64,000 bases of DNA from Eulemur rufifrons (Eukaryota; Chordata; Mammalia; Primates; Lemuridae). Positions 13,071-24,100 of this stretch are shown piece by piece. Position numbers and translations under genes: made by a program. The stretch lies in NCBI RefSeq assembly GCF_041146395.1, contig NC_090989.1, positions 244,146,843 to 244,210,842 of the forward strand. The letters are read 5' to 3'. How positions within the stretch are numbered: the stretch's first letter is position 1; every line of letters starts with the position of its first letter. The notes below the pieces were generated by a model. That model was not told the origin of the DNA. It saw only the letters and a program-made list of their open reading frames with translations, and searched no databases.

Positions 13071-14386
13071 CATCAAATTAGATTAAATTTTGAATGAATA
13101 TTCATAGTTTTCCAGCCAATAAATGGTACCATTTTATGGTGAAATCTTGTATATTTACTCTTTTAACTGTAGCACTTAACTGATGTAGATATATGTATGT
13201 GTGCTATGAAGTGTACCTTGTGTCCATTATATATATAATATATGTGATGTATGTTATATATATGTACATGTGAAAAATATTAATGCATACAAACAGTATA
13301 TTCTCAGAAATTTGCCCCAATTATACAGTTCTTGAAATTTATAGACTCTGTAATTCTCTTCCTTTTAAAAATTAGTTTACATTTTTATTAATATAAATCA
13401 TTAGAAGAACTTAAGCTTTCTAATCATTCAGATCATGGTTTAAATGCTTATTTTCTAGTCTATTTTTTAATATATAAACTTAAGCATATTACTTGATACC
13501 TTTTGGTGTACTTTTTAAATTTTATTTTATTTGTCTAGAGATACAAAAATTAATACTGCCTGTCTCATTTATTTTTTATTTTAAAAGGTAAAATAGATTA
13601 GATGCACAAAGTCACCAGCAAATTTTAATTGTTTGATTAATGTTTACTATCTTCTCATCACCCATATATTGATATTATGGAAAGTACACTAATATATAGG
13701 TCAGGGAGCTGAAATTTCCATCAATTAATGACATTTAACAAGGCTTCTAACCACTGTGAAACTCAGTTACCTAATATGAATGATTTTCTTGAAATAATAG
13801 CTTCCATTCTATGAAAGAGAGATAGGAGCTCTTGGAGGAGAGGGAAAATTTTTGTTTGATATATGCTGTTGTTAAAGTTATAAAGTCAAATGTATATGAA
13901 AAATATATAAGGCATGATAAGATCCATTATGTTAAATCTACATAATCTCACAATACAGCATTGAATTAACAACAATATATCTTGAAGTAGAAGATGTTTC
14001 CTATTACTCAGGATCTGTGTGCTAGGAATATTGAGTATTATTTTTTCAGGTATGCCAAGGAAAGCATATTATTTATGGATTAGAGTTGCAAATTCTGTCT
14101 TGTAATGTGAGTCAATAAGAATTAAAAGAATCTAGTGCACTTTTCTTATGTATTCAGTATGACCAGTATTTCACGGTGGGTAGCTTGTTTTACGGTTGTT
14201 CAATGGGAGAGCTGAGGTATAAACTAGGTTCTTGTCCACTTCCTTGACTTTAACTCTTGCCTTTACGGTAATAATTTCCAAATATAACATCCAGTTCCAA
14301 ATTTTCTTGCAAATTTTAGATTCTCTTTTCCAATTGCTTGCTGACATCTCTAGAAATATTTTTGTGCTAATATTATAAACACAATA
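13071..14386. other. AT-rich single-copy DNA with a TA/TG-rich simple repeat
   Basis: A degenerate TA/TG-rich tract runs about 13183-13275. A weak MIR-like phrase lies near 13690-13810. No gene is seen. Confidence 0.45.
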
Positions 14387-15837
14387 CAGGCATACCTTTA
14401 CCATATTGCTAGTTCAGTTCCAGACCACCACAATGCAGTGAATATTGCAATAAAGTGAGTCACATGACTTTTTTGGTTACCCGGTGCATGAAAAAGTTAT
14501 GTTTAGACTATAGTATATTAAGTGTACAATAGCATTATGTCTAAGAGCACCATGTACATACTTTAATTAGAAAATACTTTATTGCTAAAAAAGGTTAATG
14601 ATAATTCAAGCCTTCAGCAAACTGAATCTTTTTGTTGTCAGAGAATTGTGCCTTGATGTTGATGGCTGCTGACTGATTAGGGTAGTGGTTGCTGAAGACT
14701 GGGGTGGCTGTGGCAATTTCTTAAAATAAGACAAAAATGGAGTGTGCCACATTGATTGACTCTTCCTTTCACAAAAGATTTCTCCATTGCATGTTATGTT
14801 GTTGGATAGCATTTTACTCACAGTACAACTTCTTTCAAAATTAGAGTCAATCTTCTCAAATCCTGCTGCTGTCTTATCAATAAGTTTATGTAATATTCTA
14901 AATCCTTTGTTGTCATTTCAACAATGTTCACAGCATTTTCACCAGGAGTAGTTTCCATCTCAGGAAACCATTTTCTTTGCTCATCCATAAGAAGCAACTC
15001 CTCATCCATTTATTTTGTCATTAGATTGCAGCAATTAAGTCACATCTTCAGGCTCTACTTATGATTCTAGTTTTTTTTCTATTTCTACCCTATCTGCAGT
15101 TACTTCCACCATTGAAGTTTTGATTCCCTTAAAGTCATTCATGAGGGTCAGAATCAAATTCTTCCCAACTCCTGTGAACGTTGATATTTTGACCTCTCAT
15201 AAATCAGGAATGTTCTTAAGGGAATCTAGGATGATACATTCTTTTCAGGAGGTTTTTAATTTATTTTTACCAGATTCGTCAGAGGAATTACTCTATGTGG
15301 CAGCTATAGCCTTACAAATGTTTTTCTTAATAAGACTTGAAAATCAAAATTGCTCCTTGATCCATGGGATACAGAATGGACTTTTTTCTTAAGCAAGCAT
15401 AAAAACCACATTAATTTCCCTGCACATCTCCATTAGAGCTCTTGTTTGACCAGGTTTATTGTCAATGAGCAGTAATATTTTAAAAAGAATCTTTTTTTTT
15501 TTTTTTTGAGCAGTAGGTCTCAACAGTGGGTTTAAAAGAATAAATCATGCTGCAAGCAGATGTGCTGTCATCTAGGCTTTACTATTCCATTTCTAGAGCA
15601 CAGGCTGAGTAAATTTTGCATAATCCTTAAGGGCCCTATGATTTTTAGAATGATAAATGAGCATTGGCTTCAACTTCAGATCACCAGCTGCATTACACCC
15701 TAACAAGAGACTCAGCCTTTCCTTTTAAATCAGGTATTGACTTCTCCTCTCTAGCTATGACAGTCTAGATGGCATCTTCTTTCAATAAAAGGTTGTTTCT
15801 CTACCTTGGCAATCTGCTGGTTAGTGGAGCTGCCTTC
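14387..15837 (-). mobile_element. Tigger1 DNA transposon, 3' half only
   Basis: The left end is TA + CAGGCATACC, the Tigger1 terminal repeat after its TA target. The body follows Tigger1 in reverse: 'GTTCAGTTCCAGACCACCAC', 'GTGCAATA'-type start phrases, 'TTAATTAGAAAATACTTTAT', then the transposase gene read backwards, up to 'GGCATCTTCTTTCAATAAAA'. The match stops abruptly near 15837, where L1 sequence begins, so the 5' half with its terminal repeat is gone. Tigger elements are non-autonomous fossils of the pogo branch of Tc1/mariner. Confidence 0.92.
14606..15009 (-). pseudogene. Tigger1 transposase, C-terminal remnant
   Basis: Two adjoining minus-strand frames carry the C-terminal end of a pogo-type transposase. 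The first (14818-15009) starts [14 protein letters not shown] and includes '[16 protein letters not shown]'. The second (14606-14821) carries '[20 protein letters not shown]' and a Ser/Thr/Pro-rich '[19 protein letters not shown]'. They are joined by a frame change near 14820. In the intact family the transposase has an N-terminal CENP-B-like DNA-binding part and a DDE catalytic core. Those regions are broken or missing here, so no activity is expected. Further decayed coding sequence continues toward 15837. Confidence 0.85.
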
Positions 15838-16654
15838 AACAGACCAATATCAAGTAACAAAATTGAAGTAGCAATAAAAAATCTCCCAACAACAAAAAGT
15901 CCTGGACCAGATAGTTTCACAGCTGAATTTTACCAGACCTACAATGAAGAACTGGTACCTATCCTGCAGAAATTATTTCATAACATAGAGAAGAAGGAAT
16001 CCTCCCCAACACATTCTATGAAGCCAATATCATCTTGTTACCAAAGCCAAGAAAGAACTCAACAACCATAACAACAAAAACTACAGACCAATATCCCTTA
16101 TGAATATAGATGCAAAAGTTCTCAATAAAATCCTAGCTAACATAATTCAGCTGCATATAAAAAATATCCACCATGATCAAGGGGGCTTCATCCCAGAGAT
16201 GCAAGGATGGTTCAACATATGCAAATCTATAAATGTGATTCACCACATACATAGAAGCAAAAACAAAGATCATATGATCCTCGAGATGGGAGCAGAAAGA
16301 ACATTTGACAAAATCCAGCAGTCTTTTATGATAAGAACTCTTAAAAAAATAGGCATAGATGGAACTTAATTCAGTATTACTAAAGTTATCTATGACAAAC
16401 CTACAGCCAACATCATACTGAATGGGGAAAAATTGGAAGAATTCCCACTTAGAACTGGAACTAGACAAGGTTGCCCTCTGTTGCCACTTCTATGCAACAT
16501 AGTGCTGGAAGTCCTAGCCAGAGCAATCAGACAAGAGAAGGAAATCAAGAGTATCCAAATGGGGAAAGAAGAAGTCAAACTATCACTCTTTGTTGATTAT
16601 ATGATCTTATATCTAGAAAACCCAAAAGATTCTGCCAAGAGACTCCTGGAATAG
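15769..16654 (+). pseudogene. L1 ORF2 reverse-transcriptase domain, inactivated
   Basis: Three plus-strand frames (15769-16071, 16100-16369, 16433-16654) translate to consecutive parts of the L1 reverse transcriptase. Recognisable phrases are '[20 protein letters not shown]', '[20 protein letters not shown]' and '[20 protein letters not shown]'. The catalytic motif, FADD in L1, reads FVDY here (in '[13 protein letters not shown]'), so the second aspartate is lost. Frameshifts also separate the pieces. The first frame begins inside Tigger1, so its opening residues are not L1. This is a dead retrotransposon gene. Confidence 0.85.
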
Positions 16655-17086
16655 ATAAATTCAGCAAAGTCTCAGGTTGCAGCATCAGTGTACATTAATC
16701 AGTAGCATTCCTATACACCAACAACAGTTAAGCTGAGAATCAAATCAAAGAGTCAATACTTTTTAAAATAGCAACAACAACAAAAATAAAATATCTAGAA
16801 ATATATTTAACCAAGGAGGGGAAAGACCTCTAAAGGGAGAACTATGAAATACTGAGGAAGGAAATCACAGACGATGTAAACAAATGGAAAAACTTATTAT
16901 GTTCACAGATCAGCACAACCAACATTGTTAAAATGTCTATACTACTCAAAATCATTACAGACTCAATGTAATCCCCATTAAAATACCAATGTCATTCTTT
17001 TGCAGATCTAGAAAATTCTATGCTTTGTATGGAACCAGAAAAGAGCCTGAATAGCCAAAGCAACCTTAAGCAAAAAGCCCTCAGAG
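15838..17086 (+). mobile_element. L1 LINE ORF2 internal fragment, no tail
   Basis: This is a middle slice of L1 ORF2 in sense orientation. It starts at 'ACAGACCAATATCAAGTAAC', passes 'GGACCAGATAGTTTCACAGC', 'GGTTCAACATATGCAAATCT' and 'ATCATACTGAATGGGGAAAA', and ends near 'AGCAAAAAGCCCTCAGAG'. Neither a 5' end nor a 3' UTR with poly(A) is present, so it is not a simple insertion end. It is less diverged than the L1M to its right, so it is a later L1. Confidence 0.88.
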
Positions 17087-17373
17087 AGTCAAATGATTCT
17101 GTGCTTGAAATTCAACTAAGGTGACTTCAGATTCTTACTGTCCTCAGAAGCCTAGCAAATGCAAATGTAAGTCCTGTGTAGAGGAACATAATAGCCTCTT
17201 AGTCCTCAAACTATTTCAACAAATAATTTTTCAAGCACAATTTCTGGGAACCAATGAAATATGACAAGACAGGTAAGTATACAAAACAACTTGAATAATA
17301 ACTATAACAGAAGCAATAGAAAAACAGGTCTTCAAATATTGGATGTGTTGGACACAAACTCTAAAATACTGTA

Positions 17374-18296
17374 CAGTCATGGGACGCATAATGTTTTAGT
17401 CAGTGACAGATCACAAATACAGTGATGGTCCCATAAGATTATAATAGAGCTGAAATATTCCCATTGCCTGGTGATGTTATAAACTTTCCAGTGAGATAAG
17501 ATGTGGAGGTAGAAGACAGTGATATTGATGACCCTGTGTAGGCATAGGCTAATGTTTGTGTTTATGTTTTAATTTCTAACAGAAAGTTTAAAAAGTAAAA
17601 AAAAAATTAATTTAAAAACAGAAAAAAATTATAGAATAAGGATGTAAGGAAAGAAAATATTTTTGTACAGCTGTAAAATGTATAATTTTAATAAAACTTA
17701 TGTTTTATTATAGGAGTCAAAGTATTAAAAACAATTAGAAAGTTTATAAAGTAAAAAATTATAAACTGTTGATTTATTATTAAACAACGAAATTTTTTTA
17801 ATAAATTTAGTATAGCCTACTAGTCCTTCACCTTCACTCACAACTCACTCATTAACTTACCCAGATCAACGTCCAGTCCTGCAAGCTCCAATCATGATGT
17901 GTCCTATAGAAGGGTACCATTTTTAATCTATTATTCCGTATTTTATAGTGTAAAAATTTTGTCAGTACAGTCATGCATCACTTAATGATGGGAATATGTT
18001 TGGAGAAATGTATTGTTAGGCAATTTCCTTGCGCCTTGTACCTTTTCTATGTTTAGATATGTTTAGATTTACAAATACTTGCCATTGTGTTACACTTACC
18101 CACAGTATTCAGTACAGTAACTTGCTGTACAGGTTTGTAGCCTAAAAGCAACAGGCTATGCTTTATAGCCTAGGTGTGTACTGGGCTATACCATCTGGTT
18201 TGTGTAAGTGCACTATATGATGTTTGCACAAGGAAATTGCCTAACAATGCATTTCTCAGAATGTATTCCCATCATTAAGAGCTGCACGATATACTG
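17374..18296 (-). mobile_element. Tigger/pogo-group DNA transposon nested in L1M
   Basis: The left end is TA followed by CAGTCATGGGACGCATAATG, then 'GATGGTCCCATAAGATTATA'. The right end, reversed, also starts CAGT and shares 'CTTAATGATGGGAATA'. The interior matches the non-autonomous Tigger3/4-type element I recognise ('TTTTTGTACAGCTGTA', 'CTGTACAGGTTTGTAGCCTA', 'TAGCCTAGGTGTGTA'), reversed relative to the usual consensus. No transposase frame is present. Exact subfamily is not settled by eye. It sits inside the older L1M. Confidence 0.8.
17968..18296. repeat. inverted repeat inside the Tigger-like element
   Basis: Arm 17968-18030 and arm 18230-18296 are reverse complements over about 63 bp. 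They share uninterrupted blocks of 16 ('CTTAATGATGGGAATA') and 19 ('ATTGTTAGGCAATTTCCTT'). The element should carry this terminal sequence only at its right end, so an extra inverted copy lies in the middle. Confidence 0.85.
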
Positions 18297-19750
18297 ACAA
18301 CAAATTCAAGGAGATTGAAAAGAATAAGACAAAAAATATTAGAACTAAAAGCTATAAAATAACATGAAAGTGTAGTTAAAATTTAGACATAGTTGAGTTT
18401 CATAATCAGTAGACATATCTTGTCTACAGAATAAACAAATCATCCACAATGAAGCCAAAAGTCAAAAAGAATGAAAAATATAAAAATTATATGACATATA
18501 AAGAAAATAGTATAGAGTTTTCATGTATAATTGGAGTAACTGGAGTTTCAAAAAGAGAAGAGAAAAGGAATAGGGCAGAAGTCACATATGTAGAAATAAT
18601 GTTCAAAAATTTTCTCATACTTTTGAAACCATCAAGCAATATATTCAAAAAGTCTTATGAACTCAAACTTTATGGCCCGTGGGTTGAATAGCAAATCTTA
18701 ATGATTATTAGAATATGTTAATATTTTGTACTAAGGTTGAAAAATACTACGCAAATAAAAATTTGCATAGTGAAGGAAAAGTCATGTTTAAAGGGTCCCT
18801 TATAAACTTAAATGTATATATCAAAGAAAAAAATGGCTGAAAAATGTCTTAGCTAAGTATCTTCAAGAAATTAGAAAAATAATAGTAAAAGCAAGTTGAA
18901 TCAAGGACATAAGAAAAAAGTAGACTCATAAACCACAAAATGGAGAGAATCAGCAAAGAAAAATCTATTTTAACATATTAATATAACTGGTAAATTGCGG
19001 GCAAGAAAAATTGTGAAAAAGAAAGAAAATGCAAAGAGCCTAAATATTAAGATGGAACATTACTGTGCAACTGAAGACTCTAAAAAGATAACAAAAAGAT
19101 TTTATGAACAATTTTATGACCATTTATTACAAAGTATTGAAGAAATGTGCAAATTCTTAACAAACTAAAACTGCTAAAACTAACATAAAATAGAAAATTT
19201 GAATAATTTCATAACAATTAATGAAATTAAATATGTGATAAAAACCTTTCCTTATACACGTATATAGAGACTTCCCAGTCTCAAATCAGTGAATTTTACT
19301 AAAAAATGGAACACTTTCAAACTTGTTCAATGAGATCAGCATAAACTTGACACTAAAACTTGATAAAATCATTAAGTAAAGGTCAGTCAAATCGTGAACT
19401 TTGAAACAAGAATTCTAAATGAGGCTGGGTGTAGTGGCTCATGTCTGTAATTCTAGCACTTTTGGAGACCAAGATGGGAGGACTACTTGAGGCCAGGAGC
19501 TCGAGACCAGCCTTAGCAATAGTGAGACCTTGTCTCTGCAAAAAATAGAAAAATCAGCTGGGTGTTGTGGCACCTGTAGTCCAGCTGTCAGGGTGGCAGT
19601 CTGCCCTTGGTTCTTGGTGTGTTCTTGGCCAAAGAATGACCAGATGTACCAAAGAGTCAAGTCCAGACTATTATCTTGTAAAAAGCACCAGCAGGGCCAA
19701 TACAACAGAGAACCCCAGGCAGGAAGCAGTTTTACTGGAGTGAGCAGCTC

Positions 19751-19868
19751 TTTATTGTAGGACAAAATGGGTCTGTTTCTGCAAGTGGAGAGACACAAAC
19801 CAACTGACTCACTCACTGACTGACAAACCCACTCTCTCCCTGAATTCTCAGATTGTTTCCTTTTATTA
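19751..19868 (-). promoter_or_regulatory. LTR core promoter and polyadenylation signal
   Basis: On the minus strand, a TATA-like TAATAAAA (19861-19868) lies about 110 bp upstream of AATAAA (19751-19756). The spacing suits a retroviral R region between them. Whether it drives any transcript is unknown. Confidence 0.5.
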
Positions 19869-20102
19869 GCCCAGTCTGGAGGAGGGCTCTTGGGAGGTGT
19901 GGGATGTTATCAAATGATCAACAGGTGTCCTCAAAATTCTGTGTATACAAACTCCGTCTCTAAAAGCTCATTTGGCAGGGGGTGATGACCCACAATGCAG
20001 ATTCAAGCTAATGGCATAATAATTACACTTGTTACTCTAGGTCACTTTCTAAATCCTATCATGCCTGAGCTGGGGAACTCCCAGATTGATAAAGCATTCC
20101 CT

Positions 20103-20200
20103 CCTTCCCCAGGTGTAGCAGTTGCTCAGAACAGAATTAAGGGTGGGGCAAGACCAACACGGAGTCCTTCTTCCCAGGTGGAGCAATTGCTCAAAATAGC
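20103..20200. repeat. direct repeat in the U3 region of the solo LTR
   Basis: Two copies of a roughly 32-bp motif start at 20103 ('CCTTCCCCAGGTGTAGCAG' onward) and 20166 ('CCTTCTTCCCAGGTGGAGCA' onward), 63 bp apart. Both contain the core AGCA(G/A)TTGCTCA. Repeated U3 segments are common enhancers in gammaretroviral LTRs; that role is inferred. Confidence 0.7.
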
Positions 20201-21480
20201 ACCAAAGCAGGAAACCCTTGTCCCTAGAAGAGAGCCAAGATCCTAACTATCTGTCTGACACAGCTACTTAGGAGGCTAAGGCAGGAGAATCACTTGAGCC
20301 CAAGAGTTTGAGATTGCAGTGAGCTATGATGAAGTCACTGCATGCCAGCCTTGGCAACAGAGCTATCTCAAAAAAAAAAAAAAAAGTTAAATGAAAGTAG
20401 AATTCACTATGTTAATATAATAAAGGAGAAAAATCACATGATCTGCTCAATAAACACAGGAAAAAATACTTTCAGTACAATTTAACATCCATTCATTAAA
20501 ATAAAATAAAACTGCTAGAAAACTAGGAATAAAAGGAAATTTTCTTAAACTGATAGAATATCTGCAAAGACTCTCAGCAATGACATGATAATGAGGAAAT
20601 ATTAAACTTTTCTTTTAGATATGACCAAATGCCCACTTTCTCCTCTCCTAATCAACATTGTTTTGAAAGTTTATAAAATGTACTAAGATGAGAAAAAGAA
20701 ACAAAATATAGATATTGAAAAGTAAACTATGAAATTATGACCATTTGCATATACTGGTTGTATACATAGAAAACTCCAAAGAATTTAAATACAAACAATT
20801 AGAATTAACAAGTGAGGTTAACAATTATATTTATTGTCACATAGCAACAATAAGAAATTGGAAAATTAAATAAAAAGAATATATTTTAATAGCATAAATA
20901 ATATGAAATGTATTAGTATAAATTTAATGAAACATATGCAAGACCTCTACATAGAAAACTGTAAAAACAGTATTGAGAGAAAGTAAGAAAGAGCCTAAAT
21001 AAATGGCATAAAATTCATGTTCATGAGTTAAAAGACTTAATATTGAAAAGTTCTAAATTATTCCAATGCAAATTCTAACAGTTCTTTTTTTTCTTTTTAG
21101 AAATTGATTATAAAGTTTATGTAGAAATAAAAGTTTCGAATGTAGCAAAGACAGTGGAGAAACAGGTGGGAAGGATTTACTCTGCCTGCTATTGACTTAT
21201 TATAATATTACCTATAATTAAGACACTGAAATTTTCATAAATATTAGAAAATAGATCAAAAGAAATGAATCAGAAGTCGAGAAAACACCCATGTTTTTTG
21301 TGGACACAATTTATTACATAGTTGGCATTCCAAAACAATGGGAAAAGATGGATCTTTTAAAATAAATTGTGTGAGGACAATGGCCTTTCCATATAAAAAC
21401 AATGAAATCTGACACCAAGCCCAAAAATCTAGGTAGATTTTAGATCTAAGTCTTTTAAAAATAATATCAGATATTATGTG

Positions 21481-23239
21481 TATGACCTTGAGTTAGGGAA
21501 AGTCAGCATTCTGCACATATAAATAACTTATTTCCCTGCTAGAATTAATTCCCCACTCCCTTAAACCTGTCTTAATCTGTCTTTGTTATAGTTTTTTGTT
21601 AACCTGTCTTTGTCATAGTTTTTTGAAGAGGCAAATTTATACAAACAATTGCTACGCTATAATCTACAGGCAGGCCACAGGCTTTTATGGTCTACTATTA
21701 AATAGATTAGAATGATTGATTATATTTTCTCTTTCAATCATTTTAAAATGAGACTATAAGAATATATCATTTAGCTTGTGGTTTGCTTCTAATATACTGT
21801 ATTAATTAACTTCCAGAAAGAAAATTTAATCAGGTTCATTTTAAAAGTTTTATTCATACTTGTGTTCCATTTGTAGATGCCTCAAAATTTCTACAGTGTA
21901 AATTGGTATAATGTAATTCTTTTGGTAAGATTTATATTAATACCAACAATGTTTAGGATCAATATTAATTACATTTGAATACCAAAATCTATATTTTGTC
22001 TCTAATTGTAGCAGAAGGTTTAGTAATTTAAAAATATATATGGAATTCAAATAGAAATTTTAATTTCTTGTTTTTGTAAAATATAAATATCATGAGGCCA
22101 GACATCTAAAAAATAGTTAAACCAAAAAGTCGACACAAAGAAATAGAAGGTAAAGAAATTAAGTGAAAAATTGACCTCATAATAAAGTTGGGGCACTTAA
22201 TATAAATGCCTTAGGTAATGCACCACACAAATTTGAAAAATGGAAATTGACAACGTAGTCCAAAGTTTCAAATTACAAAAGCATTAAAAAAATGAAGCCA
22301 TTTATCACTTTGAATTGAATCATATTCCCATTTTGTCTTCATATTAAAATTTTTAATAAATTCTACCAATTTTGTATTTATCTTATATTTAATAATCTTC
22401 AGGAAATTACCAACATGATTTTTGCAATCTACCAATTTCTCTCTCATCTCTAGCACTCAGTTCTTAAATTCCAGAAATTAAGTCACCAAGTTATTATTCT
22501 TTTGTAAATGCATTCATTATTATTCAATAAACAAATCTTTGTTTATTATTCTAAAATATTAGCACTTCAGAAAGATTTAAATATTCAATCTTAATTGATT
22601 CAAAAGCTCTTCTAGTCACCCCCCGCCCGGTTCTAAGGCACATTTATGCCAACTATGAGTAGATCTTATCACATTTTAATTCCTGGCCTTAAAGTTTCTA
22701 ATTAGCAAAGTATTGCATGGTATTTGAATGTTGCTGATTAGCATCTAAGAGAATATCCCCAATAACATTCCCAGTGTGTATTAAATCAATTCAATTTTGA
22801 TAGATTATTTTTTTCCCTTATTTTACTGAAACCAGCCACTTTTCCATACTAATTTGGTCTCAGAGAGAACAACATAATTGTTATTCATCTCCCTGTAGAA
22901 GCTACTCATTTCTAAAGTGGTTCAAATCTGCTGAAAGCCAACTCACTAGTAGAAATTAAATTAAAATTGACCCAGAGACACACAACATTAAGGTTGCTGG
23001 GAAGATTTAGATCACCAGGCTTTAAACTGAAATGTGTGTGTTCCCCAAACCAAAGCCTCTCTTTCAAAATATATTGTTTTTCCTTCCCAATATGCCACAG
23101 TTTTTAAGTTGTAGTAAAGCAAGTTGATAGGAGTCACTTTCTCTTGCACTCTTATTCCCATACCACAGAGCTTCCGTTCCCTCTTTGTCAAAAGTCATCA
23201 GTTTGCTAACGTTTTCATTTTTCTCTGCCCTAGGATCAT
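21481..23239. other. AT-rich single-copy DNA
   Basis: No gene is recognised. A short GC patch (CCCCCCGCCCGG, 22619-22630) stands out only by composition. The part at about 22830-23030 is repeat-free and could be conserved, but nothing in it proves function. Confidence 0.45.
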
Positions 23240-24100
23240 AGAATCAATAGGATTATCAAGGTGGAAATCACTTTAGCAATCACCTGAGCCCCATTTGCTA
23301 CATGAAGGCACTGAGCTTTGTGTAGGGATTACTTTGAGGCCCCCTGTCCAGTTACTTTAAAAGCAAGAATTGTATAAAGGTTTATTCTTCTAGTTAATTT
23401 GTGCAATTTTCAACCAGCCCTGTGTTTCTCTTCATATTTTCTGTCAAATGTTTGCTTTTCTCACATGTTGGTAAAATAACTGCTTCTTAGGTAATGTAGC
23501 AGACATCCTCATGTCTGCCTCATCCGTGCCCTTTCTCCCACAACACGTGCTGGGTGGGCAGTCGAAAAAACCTGAGGTGGTCCTAGCTCCAGCTTATGGG
23601 ACTAAAGTGGAGCAGTTGACTCTCAATGAAGCAGTCATAATCTCTATCCTATAACTTAGAAAATATGAGATGCAGACTTCTAAAAAATACCAATTCATCA
23701 GGTCCTCCTAGAGATGAATTAAAGCAGAAATCTGGTGAGGGCCATACTGTTTAAATTCCCCTGTTGCTTCTAATGGTCAGGATTGAGAGCCATTGATCCA
23801 GATTACAGTTATTTTATACCTATTTCAATAGGTTGTCTAATTTCTGAGTGCATATATGTGAATTTGGGTATATATTCATATCACGTATGAGTATGTTTGT
23901 AGCTAGAATACATTCATCTGTGTTATTCCAAAAACATCGTCTTTGGCCCTTATCCTGATTTCAACAGATCTATCATATTTTTCACTACCCTGAATAAAAA
24001 CTTTGATTTAGTGTTCATGTTCTTCCAGCCTCCTTTCCAACACAGTACTCCATATTGTATTTAGTCATGTGTCAACTGAACATTAATTTCAAAAATTTAT
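23240..24100. other. single-copy DNA, one possible ancient SINE trace
   Basis: 'GATCATAGAATCAATAGGAT' near 23234 followed by 'CATGAAGGCACTGAGCTTTG' resembles an ancient mammalian SINE/LINE motif but is too worn to assign. Nothing else is recognised. Confidence 0.35.

Larger units (their letters stand above)
19586..20260 (-). mobile_element. solo LTR of a class I (gammaretrovirus-like) endogenous retrovirus
   Basis: The 675-bp unit begins TGTCAG and ends CTGACA, perfect short inverted ends. It is flanked by CAGC on both sides (19582-19585, 20261-20264), a 4-bp target duplication typical of class I elements. Read on the minus strand it shows a TATA-like TAATAAAA (complement of 19861-19868) and, about 110 bp on, an AATAAA signal (complement of 19751-19756), giving a U3-R-U5 order. 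U3 contains a partial direct repeat. No internal viral genes adjoin it. I cannot name the family. Confidence 0.8.
19423..20385 (+). mobile_element. older AluJ-like element, split by an LTR
   Basis: The left arm runs GGCTGGGTGTAGTGGCTCAT to 'GTGTTGTGGCACCTGTAGTC' (19423-19585). The right arm resumes at 20261 with 'CAGCTACTTAGGAGGCTAAG' and ends in an A-tail at about 20371-20385. TAAATGA (19416-19422 and 20388-20394) looks like the target duplication. The middle lacks the strepsirrhine insertion seen in the other four Alus, so this copy is an earlier type. Confidence 0.9.
17087..21480 (+). mobile_element. old L1M element, sense, split by two later insertions
   Basis: After an unclear start (about 17087-17225) the sequence resembles L1M from its 5'/ORF1 region ('ATTGGATGTGTTGGACAC', 17339 on; 'TAATTGGAGTAACTGGAGT', 18528 on) to ORF2 ('TATGAACAATTTTATGACC' near 19105; 'ACAATTAATGAAATTAAATA'; 'ATACATAGAAAACTCC' at 20763; 'GCAAGACCTCTACATAGAAA' near 20939). 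It is highly diverged and full of stops. A Tigger-like transposon (17374-18296) and an Alu (19423-20385) interrupt it, and the L1 sequence continues across both gaps. Confidence 0.75.

Noticed and set aside
19439..19816. 125-codon minus-strand frame
   Set aside because: It spans the junction of an Alu arm and a solo LTR, so it is a chimera of non-coding repeats.
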